Positions 42,197-52,037 are shown, counted from the first letter of the stretch. The stretch: DNA of 64,000 nt from Acuticoccus sp. MNP-M23 (GCF_031195445.1 NZ_CP133480.1:3278501-3342500); one strand, 5' to 3'. Notes: a model not told the origin generated them from the letters alone. A program made the numbers and translations.

Positions 42197-42240
42197 GACG
42201 CCGGGCGGTCCCGTCCGGCCTTCAAGGTCAAGGACGGTTC

Positions 42241-43302
42241 ATGCTTCGCTTTCTCCCGGTCGCGACGACACTCCTTGCCGGGACAGCGGGCGCCTTGCTC
42301 TTTTACTATCTGGGCGCCCCGGCAGCGTTCCTCACCGGCAGCGCGGTGGCCGTCACCCTCTGCGTGGCGCTTCGGCTGCGCACGGACCTGCCGCGCAATC
42401 TGCGTGAGCCTTTTCTCGCGGTCCTCGGCGTCATGATGGGGTCCGGCGTCAAGCCCGACACGCTGAGTGCGCTGGCCGAACTCCCGGTCGCCATCGTCGG
42501 CCTCGTCGTTGCCGTTTCGGGCGCCACCGCGGCAAGCTATCTGGTGCTTCGGCGCGTTGGCGGGTGGGACCCGCTCACGGCCCTTTGCGGCTCCATCCCC
42601 GGCGCACTGCAAGTGACCCTTGCAACCGCAGTCGAGCTTGGCGCTCGCGTTGACCGTGTGGTGATGTCGCAGGCGTTGCGGCTTTTCATCCTCGTTGCGA
42701 TCATCCCGTTGGTGTTCGGCCGCTCCGAAGGCGGCTCGACCATGGATGCGTTCGCAGCGCCCGACGCCACAACGCTCGACGTTGCGCTGAGCTTTCTCCT
42801 CGCCTTCGTGTGCCTGCTGGTATCGCGCAGTTTCACGTTTCCGAGCGGGCCGGTGGTGCTGCCACTGTGCATCTCGGCGATCCTGTCGGGCGCCGGCATC
42901 CTGACCATTTCCATCCCGCCGGTGGTGGCGGCGGCAACCTTCATCGTTCTTGGCGCATCCGTGGCGCAGCGCTTCGATTCCACCAAGGGGCGCGACATCT
43001 GGACTACGGTCTGGCTGTCGCTGGCGGCATTTGCCGCAGCGTTCAGTGTCTGCATCAGCGTGGCGGCAGTCTTTTCCACCATGATGGGCGAGCCGCTGGG
43101 CGCGGTGTTCCTGGCCTATGCACCGGGCGGCGTCGATGCGATGATTGCACTCTCGTTCCTGCTCGGTTTTGATGTGGCGTTCGTGGCAGTTCTCCACATT
43201 CTGCGCCTCATCCTTCTGTCTATCGCCGGGCCCGTCATCGCCATCCAGATGAAACGGCGCAGCGAAGCTGCTCTTCTGCGCCGTTCCGGCACTGCCGACT
43301 GA
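42241..43302 (+). CDS. AbrB-family membrane protein (Gneg_AbrB_dup domains)
   Basis: A 353-residue hydrophobic protein with two repeated AbrB-type membrane modules, each containing a P-G-rich motif: the first with CGSIPGALQVTLATAVELGA, the second with LAYAPGGVDAMIAL. About ten hydrophobic segments. Despite the family name (ammonia monooxygenase or AbrB regulator) these are integral membrane proteins of unknown transport role. It is 44 bases after gltD and may be co-transcribed. Confidence 0.85.
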   Translation: MLRFLPVATTLLAGTAGALLFYYLGAPAAFLTGSAVAVTLCVALRLRTDLPRNLREPFLAVLGVMMGSGVKPDTLSALAELPVAIVGLVVAVSGATAASYLVLRRVGGWDPLTALCGSIPGALQVTLATAVELGARVDRVVMSQALRLFILVAIIPLVFGRSEGGSTMDAFAAPDATTLDVALSFLLAFVCLLVSRSFTFPSGPVVLPLCISAILSGAGILTISIPPVVAAATFIVLGASVAQRFDSTKGRDIWTTVWLSLAAFAAAFSVCISVAAVFSTMMGEPLGAVFLAYAPGGVDAMIALSFLLGFDVAFVAVLHILRLILLSIAGPVIAIQMKRRSEAALLRRSGTAD

Positions 43303-43402
43303 AACGCCGGCAGCTCTGCCATGCAAGCGGCGCGCTATGTCACTGCTTGTTTCAGGCCTACGTGTGAACCTTACCGATGATCAAAAGTGCTAGTGCATCC
43401 CT

Positions 43403-44644
43403 ATGAATGAGAACGCCGACGACCAACCCTTCGCCCTTTCGATGTGGGAGTTCGTCACCCTCACGGCGTTCATGATGGCGATCACCGCGCTGTCGGTGGA
43501 TGTCATGCTGCCGGTGCTGCCGGACATCGTCGAGGCATTTGCGCTGGGTGATCCCAACAAGCAGCAATTCATGGTCACGGTGTACCTGGGCGCATTCGCG
43601 ATCGGGCACATTTTCGTCGGTCCGCTGTCGGACCGGGTGGGCCGCAAGCCGGCACTTCTCGGCGGCCTGCTGATCTACATCGTCGGTTCCGCCATGGCGA
43701 TCATCGCCGAAAATTACACCATGCTGCTGGTCGCCCGTGCGGTGCAGGGGCTCGGGGCCGCGGGACCGCGGGTTGTCGCCGTTGCCATTGTGCGGGACCG
43801 CTTCGTCGGCCGCGCCATGAGCCAGGTGATGAGCTTTGTGATGACCGTGTTCATCATCCTGCCGGTGATTGCACCGACGATCGGCGCCACCATCGGCGCG
43901 CTGGGGAGCTGGCGTTACGTGTTCGTGGTGCTCCTGTTCTTTGCAGCAGGCACCTTCCTTTGGACGCTGATCCGGATGCCGGAGACCAACCCGCGCACAG
44001 GGCCCTTGGCGCGCAAGCCAGTGTCCATTCGCGTGGCGCTGGCCACCATCTGCAGCAACGGGCAGACGGTCGGCTACATGCTGGCGCTGGGCTTCATCTT
44101 CGGCTGCCTGATGACCTACATCTCCACCACCCAGCAGGTCTTCGCCGACATTTATGGCATCGTCGACTGGTTCCCGCTGGTGTTCGCCTCCGTGGCGGGG
44201 ATGATGATCGTGTCCTCCTTCGTCAACACCCGCCTGGTGCAGACCTGGGGCATGCGCCGGCTGTCCCATGGCGCCATCCTGGCACTGATGGCGGCGTCCG
44301 CGCTGATGTGGGTCGGCGTCGAGATCTTTGGCACGCCGCATCTGTCGGTACTGATGGTGTTCCTGTCGCTCGCCTTCTTCCTGATCGGGCTGGTTCTGCC
44401 CAACTTCAACGCACTGGCGATGGAGCCGCTCGGCGCCATTGCGGGCACCGGGTCGTCCTTTGTCGGATTTGTGATGACGGGTCTCGGCGCTGTTCTGGGT
44501 GGCGCAGTCGGCCAGCTTTATGACGGGACGGTCTACCCGCTTCTTGGCGGCTTCTGTCTGTTTTCCGCCATGGTTGTCGTGATCATCTACTTCGCGGAGG
44601 GCCGCAAACTGATGCAGCCTGCGGCGACCCATCCGGCCGAGTAA
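43403..44644 (+). CDS. MFS multidrug efflux transporter, Bcr/CflA type
   Basis: A 413-residue 12-segment major facilitator. Features: ALSVDVMLPVLPDIVEAF in helix 1, QQFMVTVYLGAFAIGHIFVG, the loop motif GPLSDRVGRKPALLGG and GLGAAGPRVVAVAIVRDRF in helix 4. This is the drug:H+ antiporter 12-TM Bcr/CflA subgroup, exporting amphipathic compounds or amino-acid-like molecules. ATG at 43403. A separate transcription unit seems likely, with a 100-base gap upstream. Confidence 0.92.
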   Translation: MNENADDQPFALSMWEFVTLTAFMMAITALSVDVMLPVLPDIVEAFALGDPNKQQFMVTVYLGAFAIGHIFVGPLSDRVGRKPALLGGLLIYIVGSAMAIIAENYTMLLVARAVQGLGAAGPRVVAVAIVRDRFVGRAMSQVMSFVMTVFIILPVIAPTIGATIGALGSWRYVFVVLLFFAAGTFLWTLIRMPETNPRTGPLARKPVSIRVALATICSNGQTVGYMLALGFIFGCLMTYISTTQQVFADIYGIVDWFPLVFASVAGMMIVSSFVNTRLVQTWGMRRLSHGAILALMAASALMWVGVEIFGTPHLSVLMVFLSLAFFLIGLVLPNFNALAMEPLGAIAGTGSSFVGFVMTGLGAVLGGAVGQLYDGTVYPLLGGFCLFSAMVVVIIYFAEGRKLMQPAATHPAE

Positions 44645-44722
44645 TTCTGAGTTTCTATTTTAGGGTGTGTTCCTTCCCGCGGGATGTGCTAGCTTCATGA
44701 CGTCTCAATGACGGAGGTGCAC

Positions 44723-44887
44723 ATGTCCGCAGATATGCGAATGGTTTCGTTGGAGAAGAAACACGCTGCCCTGGAGAACCAGCTCCAGTCCATAACCACC
44801 CAGCCATCGGCAGATTCACTGACTGCCGCAGCGCTCAAGCGCGAAAAGCTCCGCCTGAAGGACGAGCTTGAACGTCTCCGAAATTAA
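44723..44887 (+). CDS. DUF465 (YdcH-like) small protein
   Basis: A 54-residue protein, MSADMRMVSLEKKHAALE at the N-terminus and LKREKLRLKDELERLRN at the C-terminus. Two charged helices make an antiparallel coiled-coil hairpin, the DUF465/YdcH pattern (LEKKH...ALKREKLRLKDEL). GGAGG lies 5 bases before the ATG. Members are widespread in alphaproteobacteria and their role is unknown. The gene lies 78 bases after the MFS gene. Confidence 0.8.
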   Translation: MSADMRMVSLEKKHAALENQLQSITTQPSADSLTAAALKREKLRLKDELERLRN

Positions 44888-45234
44888 TCGCCGCCGCTAA
44901 CATTCTGGCGCCGCAGCCACTTCTGATAATTACTAAAGTACAGGTTGCAAGCCACCCGGCCGGATGAGCATCGTCCATCTCAGCCCGCCCGCACCGGCTG
45001 CGCAGAACAGAACCATGTTCCGCGCAGTCCCGTGCCACCTGTTGCCTGTCTGCCTTGCTCGATCACCACAGCTGAAAACCACAACGCAGCAGCCGCCGCC
45101 CTTTATCGCACGAGCGGCATGCGCAGGCGTGCAGCAAGGCAGTCCGGCCGCGTGGCGTCTATCCTTTGCGCCATGGTGCGGGAGGTGGCATCGTTCCTCA
45201 TCAGGCGCCACAGAAGCGCAAGAGGAGGGGACCG
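44888..45234. other. Intergenic region, no gene recognised
   Basis: 347 bases between the DUF465 gene and the acyl-CoA synthetase. The left 60 bases are AT-richer (around 44930) and may hold a promoter, but no clear -35/-10, operator or RNA structure was found. AGGAGG at the right end is the ribosome site of the synthetase. Confidence 0.6.
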
Positions 45235-47142
45235 ATGGCAGGCGAGTATGCCGCGATGATGGACGCGTGGCGCCGCGATCCGGCGCAATTCTGGCTGGAT
45301 GCAGCCGGCGCGATCGACTGGACCGAACCTCCCACCCGCGCGTTCGACGAAGACGCCGGCGTCTATGGCCGCTGGTTCCCCGATGCCGTGGGCAACACGG
45401 CGTGGAACACCGTCGACCGGCATCTGCCCGTCCGCGCCGAACAGGTCGCCATCATTCACGATTCGCCCCTGACCGGCACCGTCACCACCTGGACCTACGC
45501 CGACCTTCACCGCCAGGTGAATGCGTTTGCCGCCGTGCTCGCCGATTGCGGTGTCAGAAAGGGCGACCGCGTCATCGTCTACATGCCAATGATCCCGCAA
45601 ACGGTAGCGGCCATGCTGGCCTGTGCGCGGATCGGGGCAATCCACTCGGTGGTGTTTGGCGGGTTCGCCGCCAAGGAGCTGGCTGCACGGCTGAAGGATG
45701 CAGCGCCCACCGTCATTCTTGCCGCATCCTGCGGTCTGGAGCCGGGCCGCATCGTGGCCTACGAGCCGCTGATCTCCGAAGCGCGGCGCATCGCCGGGCT
45801 CGACATTCCGGCGCTCTACCTGCAACGCGCCGAAGGCCCGGCCAGCATCCCGCCCGGCGATCACGACCTTGGCCCGCTCATTGAAGCCGCGCTGGCAAAG
45901 GGCCGGGACGTGCCCTGCGTGCCGCTCAAGGGCACCGATCCGCTCTACATCCTCTACACCTCCGGCACGACCGGGCAGCCCAAGGGCGTGGTGCGCGACA
46001 ATGCCGGCCACATGGTCGCGCTCGCCTGGTCCATGGCCAACATCTACGGCGTGCAGCCGGGGGAGGTGTACTGGGCCGCGTCCGATGTGGGCTGGGTGGT
46101 CGGCCATTCGTACATCGTCTACGCGCCGCTTCTGGTGGGCGCGACCACGGTGCTTTACGAGGGCAAGCCGGTGGGAACGCCCGATGCGGGCGCGTTCTGG
46201 CGGGTGTGCGCCGACCACAAGGTGGTCACACTGTTTACCGCCCCCACCGCCATTCGCGCCATCAAGAAGGAAGACCCGGAAGGCAATTGCCCCAAGGCGC
46301 ATGATCTTTCGGCCTTTCGCGCGCTCTTTCTGGCGGGCGAACGGGCCGACCCCGCCACCATCGCCTGGGCAGAGCGGGCGCTCGGCGTACCCGTCCTCGA
46401 CCACTGGTGGCAGACCGAAACCGGGTGGACCATTGTCGGCAACCCGTTCGGCCTGGAGCCGCTGCCGGTCAAGCACGGGTCGCCCACCTGCCCGATGCCG
46501 GGTTTCGAAATCACCATCCTCACCGACGACGGCGCGCCTGTGGCCCCCGGCACCCTCGGCAATGTTGCCATCCGGATGCCGCTGCCGCCGTCCTGCCTGC
46601 CGACGCTCTGGGGCGCCGACGCGCGCTTCCGGTCCGCCTATCTCACGCGTTTTCCAGGCTACTACGACACATCCGACGCGGGGCTCGTCGACGAGGACGG
46701 CTACGTCTTCATCATGGCGCGCACCGACGATGTCATCAATGTCGCCGGCCATCGTCTTTCAACGGGCGTGATGGAGGATGTGCTCACCTCCCACCGCGCC
46801 GTGGTGGAGTGCGCCGTGGTGGGGGTGGAGGACCCGATCAAGGGGCAGGTGCCTGTGGGCTTCGTCGTCCTTGGAAACGGTGTGGAATTTGCAGGACTGG
46901 AAGCTGAACTTGTGGCCAAAGTGCGCCAGGAGGTCGGGCCCGTTGCGGCATTCAAGCATGTCATCCCCGTCCCCCGCTTGCCCAAGACGCGTTCCGGCAA
47001 GACGTTGCGCGCGACGATCAAAAAGATCGCCGACGGAGAGGATTTTGCAATGCCCGCGACAATCGACGACCCCAAAGCGCTCGATGACATCGCTCTTGCC
47101 TTGCGGCAGGAAACCGATCGCCTCGCAGGTGTGAAAGCGTGA
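45235..47142 (+). CDS. prpE: Propionyl-CoA synthetase-like acyl-CoA ligase
   Basis: A 635-residue AMP-forming ligase in the acetyl/propionyl-CoA synthetase family. Motifs: YTSGTTGQPKGVVRDNAGH (P-loop A3, PrpE-like RDN), DHWWQTETGW (A5), the A7-A8 region ending RTDDVINVAGHRLSTG and the C-terminal PKTRSGK catalytic lysine. ATG at 45235 follows a strong AGGAGG. Its stop overlaps the SDR start by four bases, and a thiolase follows. Together they suggest activation and beta-oxidation-like processing of a short acyl group. Confidence 0.9.
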   Translation: MAGEYAAMMDAWRRDPAQFWLDAAGAIDWTEPPTRAFDEDAGVYGRWFPDAVGNTAWNTVDRHLPVRAEQVAIIHDSPLTGTVTTWTYADLHRQVNAFAAVLADCGVRKGDRVIVYMPMIPQTVAAMLACARIGAIHSVVFGGFAAKELAARLKDAAPTVILAASCGLEPGRIVAYEPLISEARRIAGLDIPALYLQRAEGPASIPPGDHDLGPLIEAALAKGRDVPCVPLKGTDPLYILYTSGTTGQPKGVVRDNAGHMVALAWSMANIYGVQPGEVYWAASDVGWVVGHSYIVYAPLLVGATTVLYEGKPVGTPDAGAFWRVCADHKVVTLFTAPTAIRAIKKEDPEGNCPKAHDLSAFRALFLAGERADPATIAWAERALGVPVLDHWWQTETGWTIVGNPFGLEPLPVKHGSPTCPMPGFEITILTDDGAPVAPGTLGNVAIRMPLPPSCLPTLWGADARFRSAYLTRFPGYYDTSDAGLVDEDGYVFIMARTDDVINVAGHRLSTGVMEDVLTSHRAVVECAVVGVEDPIKGQVPVGFVVLGNGVEFAGLEAELVAKVRQEVGPVAAFKHVIPVPRLPKTRSGKTLRATIKKIADGEDFAMPATIDDPKALDDIALALRQETDRLAGVKA

Positions 47143-47924
47143 AGGGCCTGACCGACCGCATCGCCATCGTGACCGGTGCGGCCCAGGGCATTGGCCGCGC
47201 CGTGGCCGAACGCCTTTACGAGGAAGGAATGTGCGTCGTCGTTGCCGATGTGGACGGGGAAGCTGCCGAAGCCATTGCAGCCGGGATCGGCCCGGAGGAC
47301 AGGGTCCTCGGCCTCGAATGCGACGTTTCCGAAAAGCTGGACGTGCGCAATCTGCTCGCCGCCACGCTCAACGCCTTCGGTGACGTCCACGTTCTGGTCA
47401 ACAACGCCGGCATTGTCGGCGGCGGCGATTTTCTGGAGCTGACCGAGGACGATTTCGACCGCGTCCTCCGGGTCAACCTCAAGGGTGCGTTCCTGCTCTC
47501 ACAGGCCGTTGCCCGGCACATGGTGGAGCGGGTGAAGGAGGGCGACAAGCCCGGCACCATCGTCAACATGAGCTCCATCAACGCGGTGTTCGCGCTGCCG
47601 AGCCAGGTGCCCTATTCGCTGTCCAAGGCGGGCATCTCGCAGCTGACCCGCGTCTGCGCCCTGTCGCTGGCGCCCCACGGCATTCGCGTCAACGCGGTCG
47701 GTCCAGGCTCCATCGACACGGCGATGCTGGCAAGCGTAAACCGCGACCCTGCCGCAAAGCGGATGGTCCTGTCGCGCACGCCGATGGGGCGGATCGGAGA
47801 GCCGTCGGAGATCGCCTCCATCGTTGCGTTTCTGGCCTCGGACGAGGCAAGCTACATGACCGGCCAGACCGTTTATGCCGATGGCGGCCGCATGCCACTC
47901 AACTACGTGATGCCGAGCAGCTGA
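47139..47924 (+). CDS. SDR-family oxidoreductase in the acyl-CoA operon
   Basis: A 261-residue short-chain dehydrogenase: TGAAQGIG cofactor loop near residue 12, Asp after strand two in VADVDGEA (NAD preference), NNAGI, catalytic Ser in NMSSINAV and Tyr-x3-Lys in YSLSKAG. C-terminal TGQTVYADGG is typical. The GTG start overlaps the synthetase stop (GTGA). A 3-hydroxyacyl-CoA dehydrogenase-like role is possible given the ligase and thiolase neighbours. Confidence 0.9.
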   Translation: MKGLTDRIAIVTGAAQGIGRAVAERLYEEGMCVVVADVDGEAAEAIAAGIGPEDRVLGLECDVSEKLDVRNLLAATLNAFGDVHVLVNNAGIVGGGDFLELTEDDFDRVLRVNLKGAFLLSQAVARHMVERVKEGDKPGTIVNMSSINAVFALPSQVPYSLSKAGISQLTRVCALSLAPHGIRVNAVGPGSIDTAMLASVNRDPAAKRMVLSRTPMGRIGEPSEIASIVAFLASDEASYMTGQTVYADGGRMPLNYVMPSS

Positions 47925-48120
47925 GCCTCCGCTGGCAAGGGGGACGCAAGAGAAATCGGCGGCGCCGATCGCCACTGTCTGCGTCGCCATGCCGGGGCCC
48001 CCGCGCCGGCGGAGGTCGTGCGCGCGCCGCGCGGTGGGGGGCAAAGGCCGAGGCATGGCGGGCCGCCCGCCGCTCCCCTATAGTCCAGGGCCGGGTGACG
48101 CGACGGCAGGAGCGAAGAGC

Positions 48121-49287
48121 ATGACGGCAGCAATGGTGGGCTGGGCGCACACGCCCTTCGGCAAGCTCGGCGACGAGACGGTGGAGAGCCTGATCACTCG
48201 CGTCACCACCGATGCGCTGGCCGATGCCGGCATCGGGGCCGACGAGGTGGACGAAATCGTCCTCGGCCACTTCAACGGTGGGTTCTCCCCGCAGGAATTT
48301 ACCGCCTCGCTGGTGCTCCAGGCCGACGACCGGTTGCGCTTCAAGCCGGCAACGCGGGTGGAAAATGCCTGCGCCACGGGGTCGGGCGCGATCCATCAGG
48401 GCATCAAGTCGATCCGGGCCGGCACCGCGCGCTTCGTGCTGGTGGTGGGCGTCGAGCAGATGACGAAGACGCCGGGGCCGCAGATTGGCGAGAACCTTCT
48501 CAAGGCGTCCTACCTGCCGGAAGATGGCGACATTCCGGCAGGCTTTGCCGGCGTTTTCGGCAAGATTGCGGGCATGTATTTTCAGCGCCATGGCGACCAG
48601 TCCGACGCGCTGGCGAAAATCGCCGCCAAGAACCACAGGAACGGCGTGAAGAACCCCTTTGCGCAGATGCGCAAGGATCTTGGCTACGATTTCTGCCGTG
48701 CCGAGAGCGAGAAGAACCCCTATGTCGCCGGCCCGCTGAAACGAACCGACTGTTCGCTGGTGTCCGATGGCGCTGCCGCAGTGGTCCTCACCGATCTTGG
48801 CACCGCCATGCGCATGAACAAGGCGGTCGCGTTCCGCGGCGCGGCCCATGTGCAGGATTTCCTGCCCATGTCCAAGCGCGACATCATCCGCTTCGAAGGT
48901 TGTGCGGAGGCGTGGAAACGCGCGCTGTCCAGCGCCGGCGTTTCGCTGTCCGACCTTTCGTTCGTGGAGACCCACGACTGCTTCACCATCGCCGAGCTGA
49001 TCGAGTACGAGGCGATGGGGCTGACCGCAGAGGGCGAGGGCGCGCGCGCCGTGCTGGAAGGCTGGACGGAGCCGGACGGAAAGCTGCCCGTCAACGTTTC
49101 CGGCGGGCTGAAGGCCAAGGGACACCCCATTGGCGCCACAGGTGTTTCGATGCATGTGGTCAGCGCCATGCAGCTTGCCGGGGAGGCGGGCGACATGCAG
49201 CTTGCGGGGCCGAAACTTGCTGGCATCTTCAACATGGGCGGCGCTGCCGTTGCCAACTACGTGTCGATCCTCCAGCCCCTGCGATGA
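48121..49287 (+). CDS. Thiolase-family acetyl-CoA acetyltransferase
   Basis: A 388-residue thiolase. The nucleophile Cys is in RVENACATGSGAIHQG (about residue 83), the catalytic His in HDCFTIAELIEYEAMGL and the GHPIGATG His near 345. The HDCFT and GGLKAKGHP motifs place it near the SCP2/lipid-transfer thiolase type. CAGGAG precedes the ATG at 48121, 196 bases after the SDR. It cleaves or condenses acyl-CoA units and completes the module started by the acyl-CoA ligase. Confidence 0.92.
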   Translation: MTAAMVGWAHTPFGKLGDETVESLITRVTTDALADAGIGADEVDEIVLGHFNGGFSPQEFTASLVLQADDRLRFKPATRVENACATGSGAIHQGIKSIRAGTARFVLVVGVEQMTKTPGPQIGENLLKASYLPEDGDIPAGFAGVFGKIAGMYFQRHGDQSDALAKIAAKNHRNGVKNPFAQMRKDLGYDFCRAESEKNPYVAGPLKRTDCSLVSDGAAAVVLTDLGTAMRMNKAVAFRGAAHVQDFLPMSKRDIIRFEGCAEAWKRALSSAGVSLSDLSFVETHDCFTIAELIEYEAMGLTAEGEGARAVLEGWTEPDGKLPVNVSGGLKAKGHPIGATGVSMHVVSAMQLAGEAGDMQLAGPKLAGIFNMGGAAVANYVSILQPLR

Positions 49288-49320
49288 GCCGGAACGGTCC
49301 GCCCGCCGAGCGCCTTGGGG

Positions 49321-50301
49321 TCAACCCTGCCGCTTGCCGCGGTCGACCGTCGCGACGACCTTGGCGAGAACTGCAATCACCGTGGTCTCGAAATCGTCGA
49401 TCGCCACGTCGGCTCGCCGCTGAACGGTTTCGCGGCTGATCCCGATCCCGGTCGGGCCCTGGATGAAGCGGTTGACGAAGGCAACGTCGTCGGAAAACTT
49501 CTCTTGCAGAAGGTCTAATTCCGCCTGATCCAGAGCGGCCTCTGTCTCTTTTGGTATCTCCATCAGCGCATCGCTGACGAAGGTCGCCAGCCGCTGTGCT
49601 CTTTCGGCTGGATAAAGCCCGTTCATCATCCGCATCAGCTCGATTTCCTTCTCGGTCAGCGAGCGGTTGATCACGGTGGATTCGCTGGGCACGAATGACT
49701 GGCCGAGAATGTCGCGAAACATCAGCTCGGCAATCCTGTGCTTTTCCGTCTCGTAATTGAGGATCGCAATATTCGCGCGGGAAAACGTCCGCTTCTGAAA
49801 GCGGATGTTATCGCGGTAAAGACAATCCCACGTTTCAAGATATTCTCGGAAATTCAGCGTTTCAGCGTGTCGCTTCACGCGCTGGATGTAGGACGCCCGC
49901 GCCGCGTTGCCGATATCGCGAACGAAGTAGATTGTCCTTGCCGAGTAGCCGGACCGCTGAATGACATTTGCGAGGGTTTCCGCGCGTTCCCTGCGAGCAA
50001 ATGTAATGAATTCCGATGAGTAGAGCACGTCCTTACCGTCAGCCTCGGACAGCGTCTGTTCCAGAACGTTGATGAATGCGTTCTTGTCGTCGATCTTGTG
50101 GGGCAGGCTCGGGTCCAGATAATTTGCAAGGGCAACCCCGTTGCCGGAGGTGATCTTGCCGGACATTGCCGCTTCGTGATGCGAACCGCTCGGATAAACG
50201 ATATTGCCCGCAAGAAGCTGTTCCTGATAGCGCGCGAACAGGATCTGAAGGAAAGACGTTCCCGTCTTCGGAGCACCACAGTGGAGATAGACGGTCGGCA
50301 T
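49321..50301 (-). CDS. Sulfotransferase-like protein
   Basis: A 326-residue cytoplasmic protein. The PAPS 5'-phosphosulfate loop GAPKTGTSFLQ is at residues 9-19, and the 3'-phosphate block VRDIGNAARASYIQRVKRH is near the middle. Helix-rich C-terminus. Acceptor unknown; relatives sulfate cell-surface glycans or small compounds. Base composition is lower than the surroundings: the row at 49981-50040 is 32/60 GC, against 40/60 in the thiolase row at 48781-48840. It is alone, convergent with the thiolase gene, so it looks like an acquired single gene. Confidence 0.75.
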   Translation of the reverse strand: MPTVYLHCGAPKTGTSFLQILFARYQEQLLAGNIVYPSGSHHEAAMSGKITSGNGVALANYLDPSLPHKIDDKNAFINVLEQTLSEADGKDVLYSSEFITFARRERAETLANVIQRSGYSARTIYFVRDIGNAARASYIQRVKRHAETLNFREYLETWDCLYRDNIRFQKRTFSRANIAILNYETEKHRIAELMFRDILGQSFVPSESTVINRSLTEKEIELMRMMNGLYPAERAQRLATFVSDALMEIPKETEAALDQAELDLLQEKFSDDVAFVNRFIQGPTGIGISRETVQRRADVAIDDFETTVIAVLAKVVATVDRGKRQG

Positions 50302-50643
50302 TGTGATCTCGCTTGGCGGGTGTCGACGCCATCGGGCAAGATTGACGCCGAAAGGTCAATGCCCGGGAGAGGGGCGGCGTCTTTTCTGCACTATTGCAGA
50401 TGGTGTGCCGCTGCGCGGGCCCCGCTCGGCGGTTGTTCAGGTTCCTGTGAACGCAGGCTTGGAACCGAGCGCTGATGGCCCATTTGATGAGGAAGGCTCA
50501 GTCACACGGCGTTCAGGCGTCCGGATTATGTTTGCCTGCAAGCAGTGACAGACCTCGAAAGGGCAATCTCGGTCGCCGGTCCGGCGGCCGCGACGGCTGA
50601 CGATGATAGCGCCGCAATGGCGTGCCACCCGTGGTGAACGAAC
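50302..50643. other. Intergenic region between sulfotransferase-like and DUF1800 genes
   Basis: 342 bases without a convincing gene. TCTGCA (50385-50390) and TGCAGA (50395-50400) form a 6-bp inverted repeat with a 4-base spacer about 84 bases upstream of the leftward sulfotransferase start, a possible operator. No promoter can be assigned with confidence. Confidence 0.5.
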
Positions 50644-52029
50644 ATGATGATGCGACCGCGCGCCCTCACGGCGTTGACCCGCTTCGGTCTCGGCCCCCGG
50701 CCGGGCGAGATGAAAGCGATCGGTGACGATCCCGCCGGATATCTGCGCGATCAGTTGCAGGACCCGGGCGTTGCGATCGTGACCGATCCGATCCTGTACG
50801 ACCGGACCTCCCTTCGTAAACGCTACATGGTCGTGCGCACCGCCTATCGTGAGGCGCGCAAGGCCTTGAGGGACGGCGCGACCGAGGCGGAGATCGCGGC
50901 CGAGGAAGCGGCCAGAATGGGCAACCGCGCACTCGTCAAGAGCGTGGTGGACCCCGAAGTGGAAGCCCGGTTCAACCACGCGGTGGCCACCAACGCTGCC
51001 TTTGTCGAGCGGCTGGTGATGTTCTGGTCCAACCACTTTGCCATTGAGGCGAAGAGCGGTTTCCCGGTGCGTCTCACCGTCGGCAATTTCGAGCGTGAGG
51101 CGATCCGCCCGCACGTTCTGGGCTACTTCGAAGATATGGTGGCTGCGGCCACAACCCACCCGGCCATGCTCTACTACCTCGACAATGCGCGCTCGGTTGG
51201 CCCCAACAGCCAGCGCGGCCGGCGGCGCGGGGTGGCGTCCGCCAACGAAAACCTGGCGCGTGAGCTGATGGAACTGCACACGCTGGGCGCAGGCGGCGGC
51301 TACACCCAGGAAGACGTCGTCGAGCTGGCCAAGGCGATGACCGGCTGGCTTGGCGGCTTCCATCCCTCCGGCAACGGCCTCATCTATGAAGAGCGCGTGC
51401 ATGAGCCCGGCTACCGCACCGTTCTGGGCAAGACCTACGGTGCGGGCGGCCAGACGCAGCTGGAAGAGATCATCCCCGACCTTGCATTGCATCCGTCCAC
51501 CGCAAGGCACATTGCCACCAAGTTTGCCCGTCACTTCGTCGCCGACGGGGCACCGGACGCGCTGATCGAAAAGCTTCGCACCACGTTCCTCGACACCGGC
51601 GGCGACCTGCGTGCCATGACGCTGGCGCTGATCGACAGCGACGTCGCCTGGGATAGCGCGCCGAAGAAGACCGTGCCGCCCTACGACTTCATGATTGCCG
51701 CGGCACGGGCCACGGGGTCGACGTTGCCGGGGCCGTTCATCCGTCGCAGCGCGCGCGATCTGGCACAGCAGGTGTGGATGCCGCCGTCACCAGCCGGATG
51801 GCCCAGCGACGACAACGCCTTTCTGGGCGGCGACGCGATGCTGGAGCGGGTGGACTTTGCACGGCAGATAGCGCGCCGGTTCTCCACCGCCGGGCGTGCG
51901 GACGAACTGGCGATCAAATTGTTCGGCGATGCGCTGGATCCATTTGTCGAAGAAGCAGTCGACCGGGCAGAGGATCAGAGTCAGGGGCTCGTGCTCCTTC
52001 TCATGAGCCCCCCATTTCACCGGAGGTGA
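50644..52029 (+). CDS. DUF1800-family protein
   Basis: A 461-residue member of the DUF1800 family, which is almost always encoded next to a DUF1501 protein, as here (8-base gap). Recognisable parts: ALTALTRFGLGPRPGEM near the start, FWSNHFAIEAKSG, ENLARELMELHTLG and AKAMTGWLGG; the long helical middle is typical. No clear signal peptide is seen. Function in any organism is not established; the pair is thought to be exported or cell-surface associated. ATG at 50644, two further ATGs follow in frame. Confidence 0.88.
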   Translation: MMMRPRALTALTRFGLGPRPGEMKAIGDDPAGYLRDQLQDPGVAIVTDPILYDRTSLRKRYMVVRTAYREARKALRDGATEAEIAAEEAARMGNRALVKSVVDPEVEARFNHAVATNAAFVERLVMFWSNHFAIEAKSGFPVRLTVGNFEREAIRPHVLGYFEDMVAAATTHPAMLYYLDNARSVGPNSQRGRRRGVASANENLARELMELHTLGAGGGYTQEDVVELAKAMTGWLGGFHPSGNGLIYEERVHEPGYRTVLGKTYGAGGQTQLEEIIPDLALHPSTARHIATKFARHFVADGAPDALIEKLRTTFLDTGGDLRAMTLALIDSDVAWDSAPKKTVPPYDFMIAAARATGSTLPGPFIRRSARDLAQQVWMPPSPAGWPSDDNAFLGGDAMLERVDFARQIARRFSTAGRADELAIKLFGDALDPFVEEAVDRAEDQSQGLVLLLMSPPFHRR

Positions 52030-52037
52030 GTAGTCAC

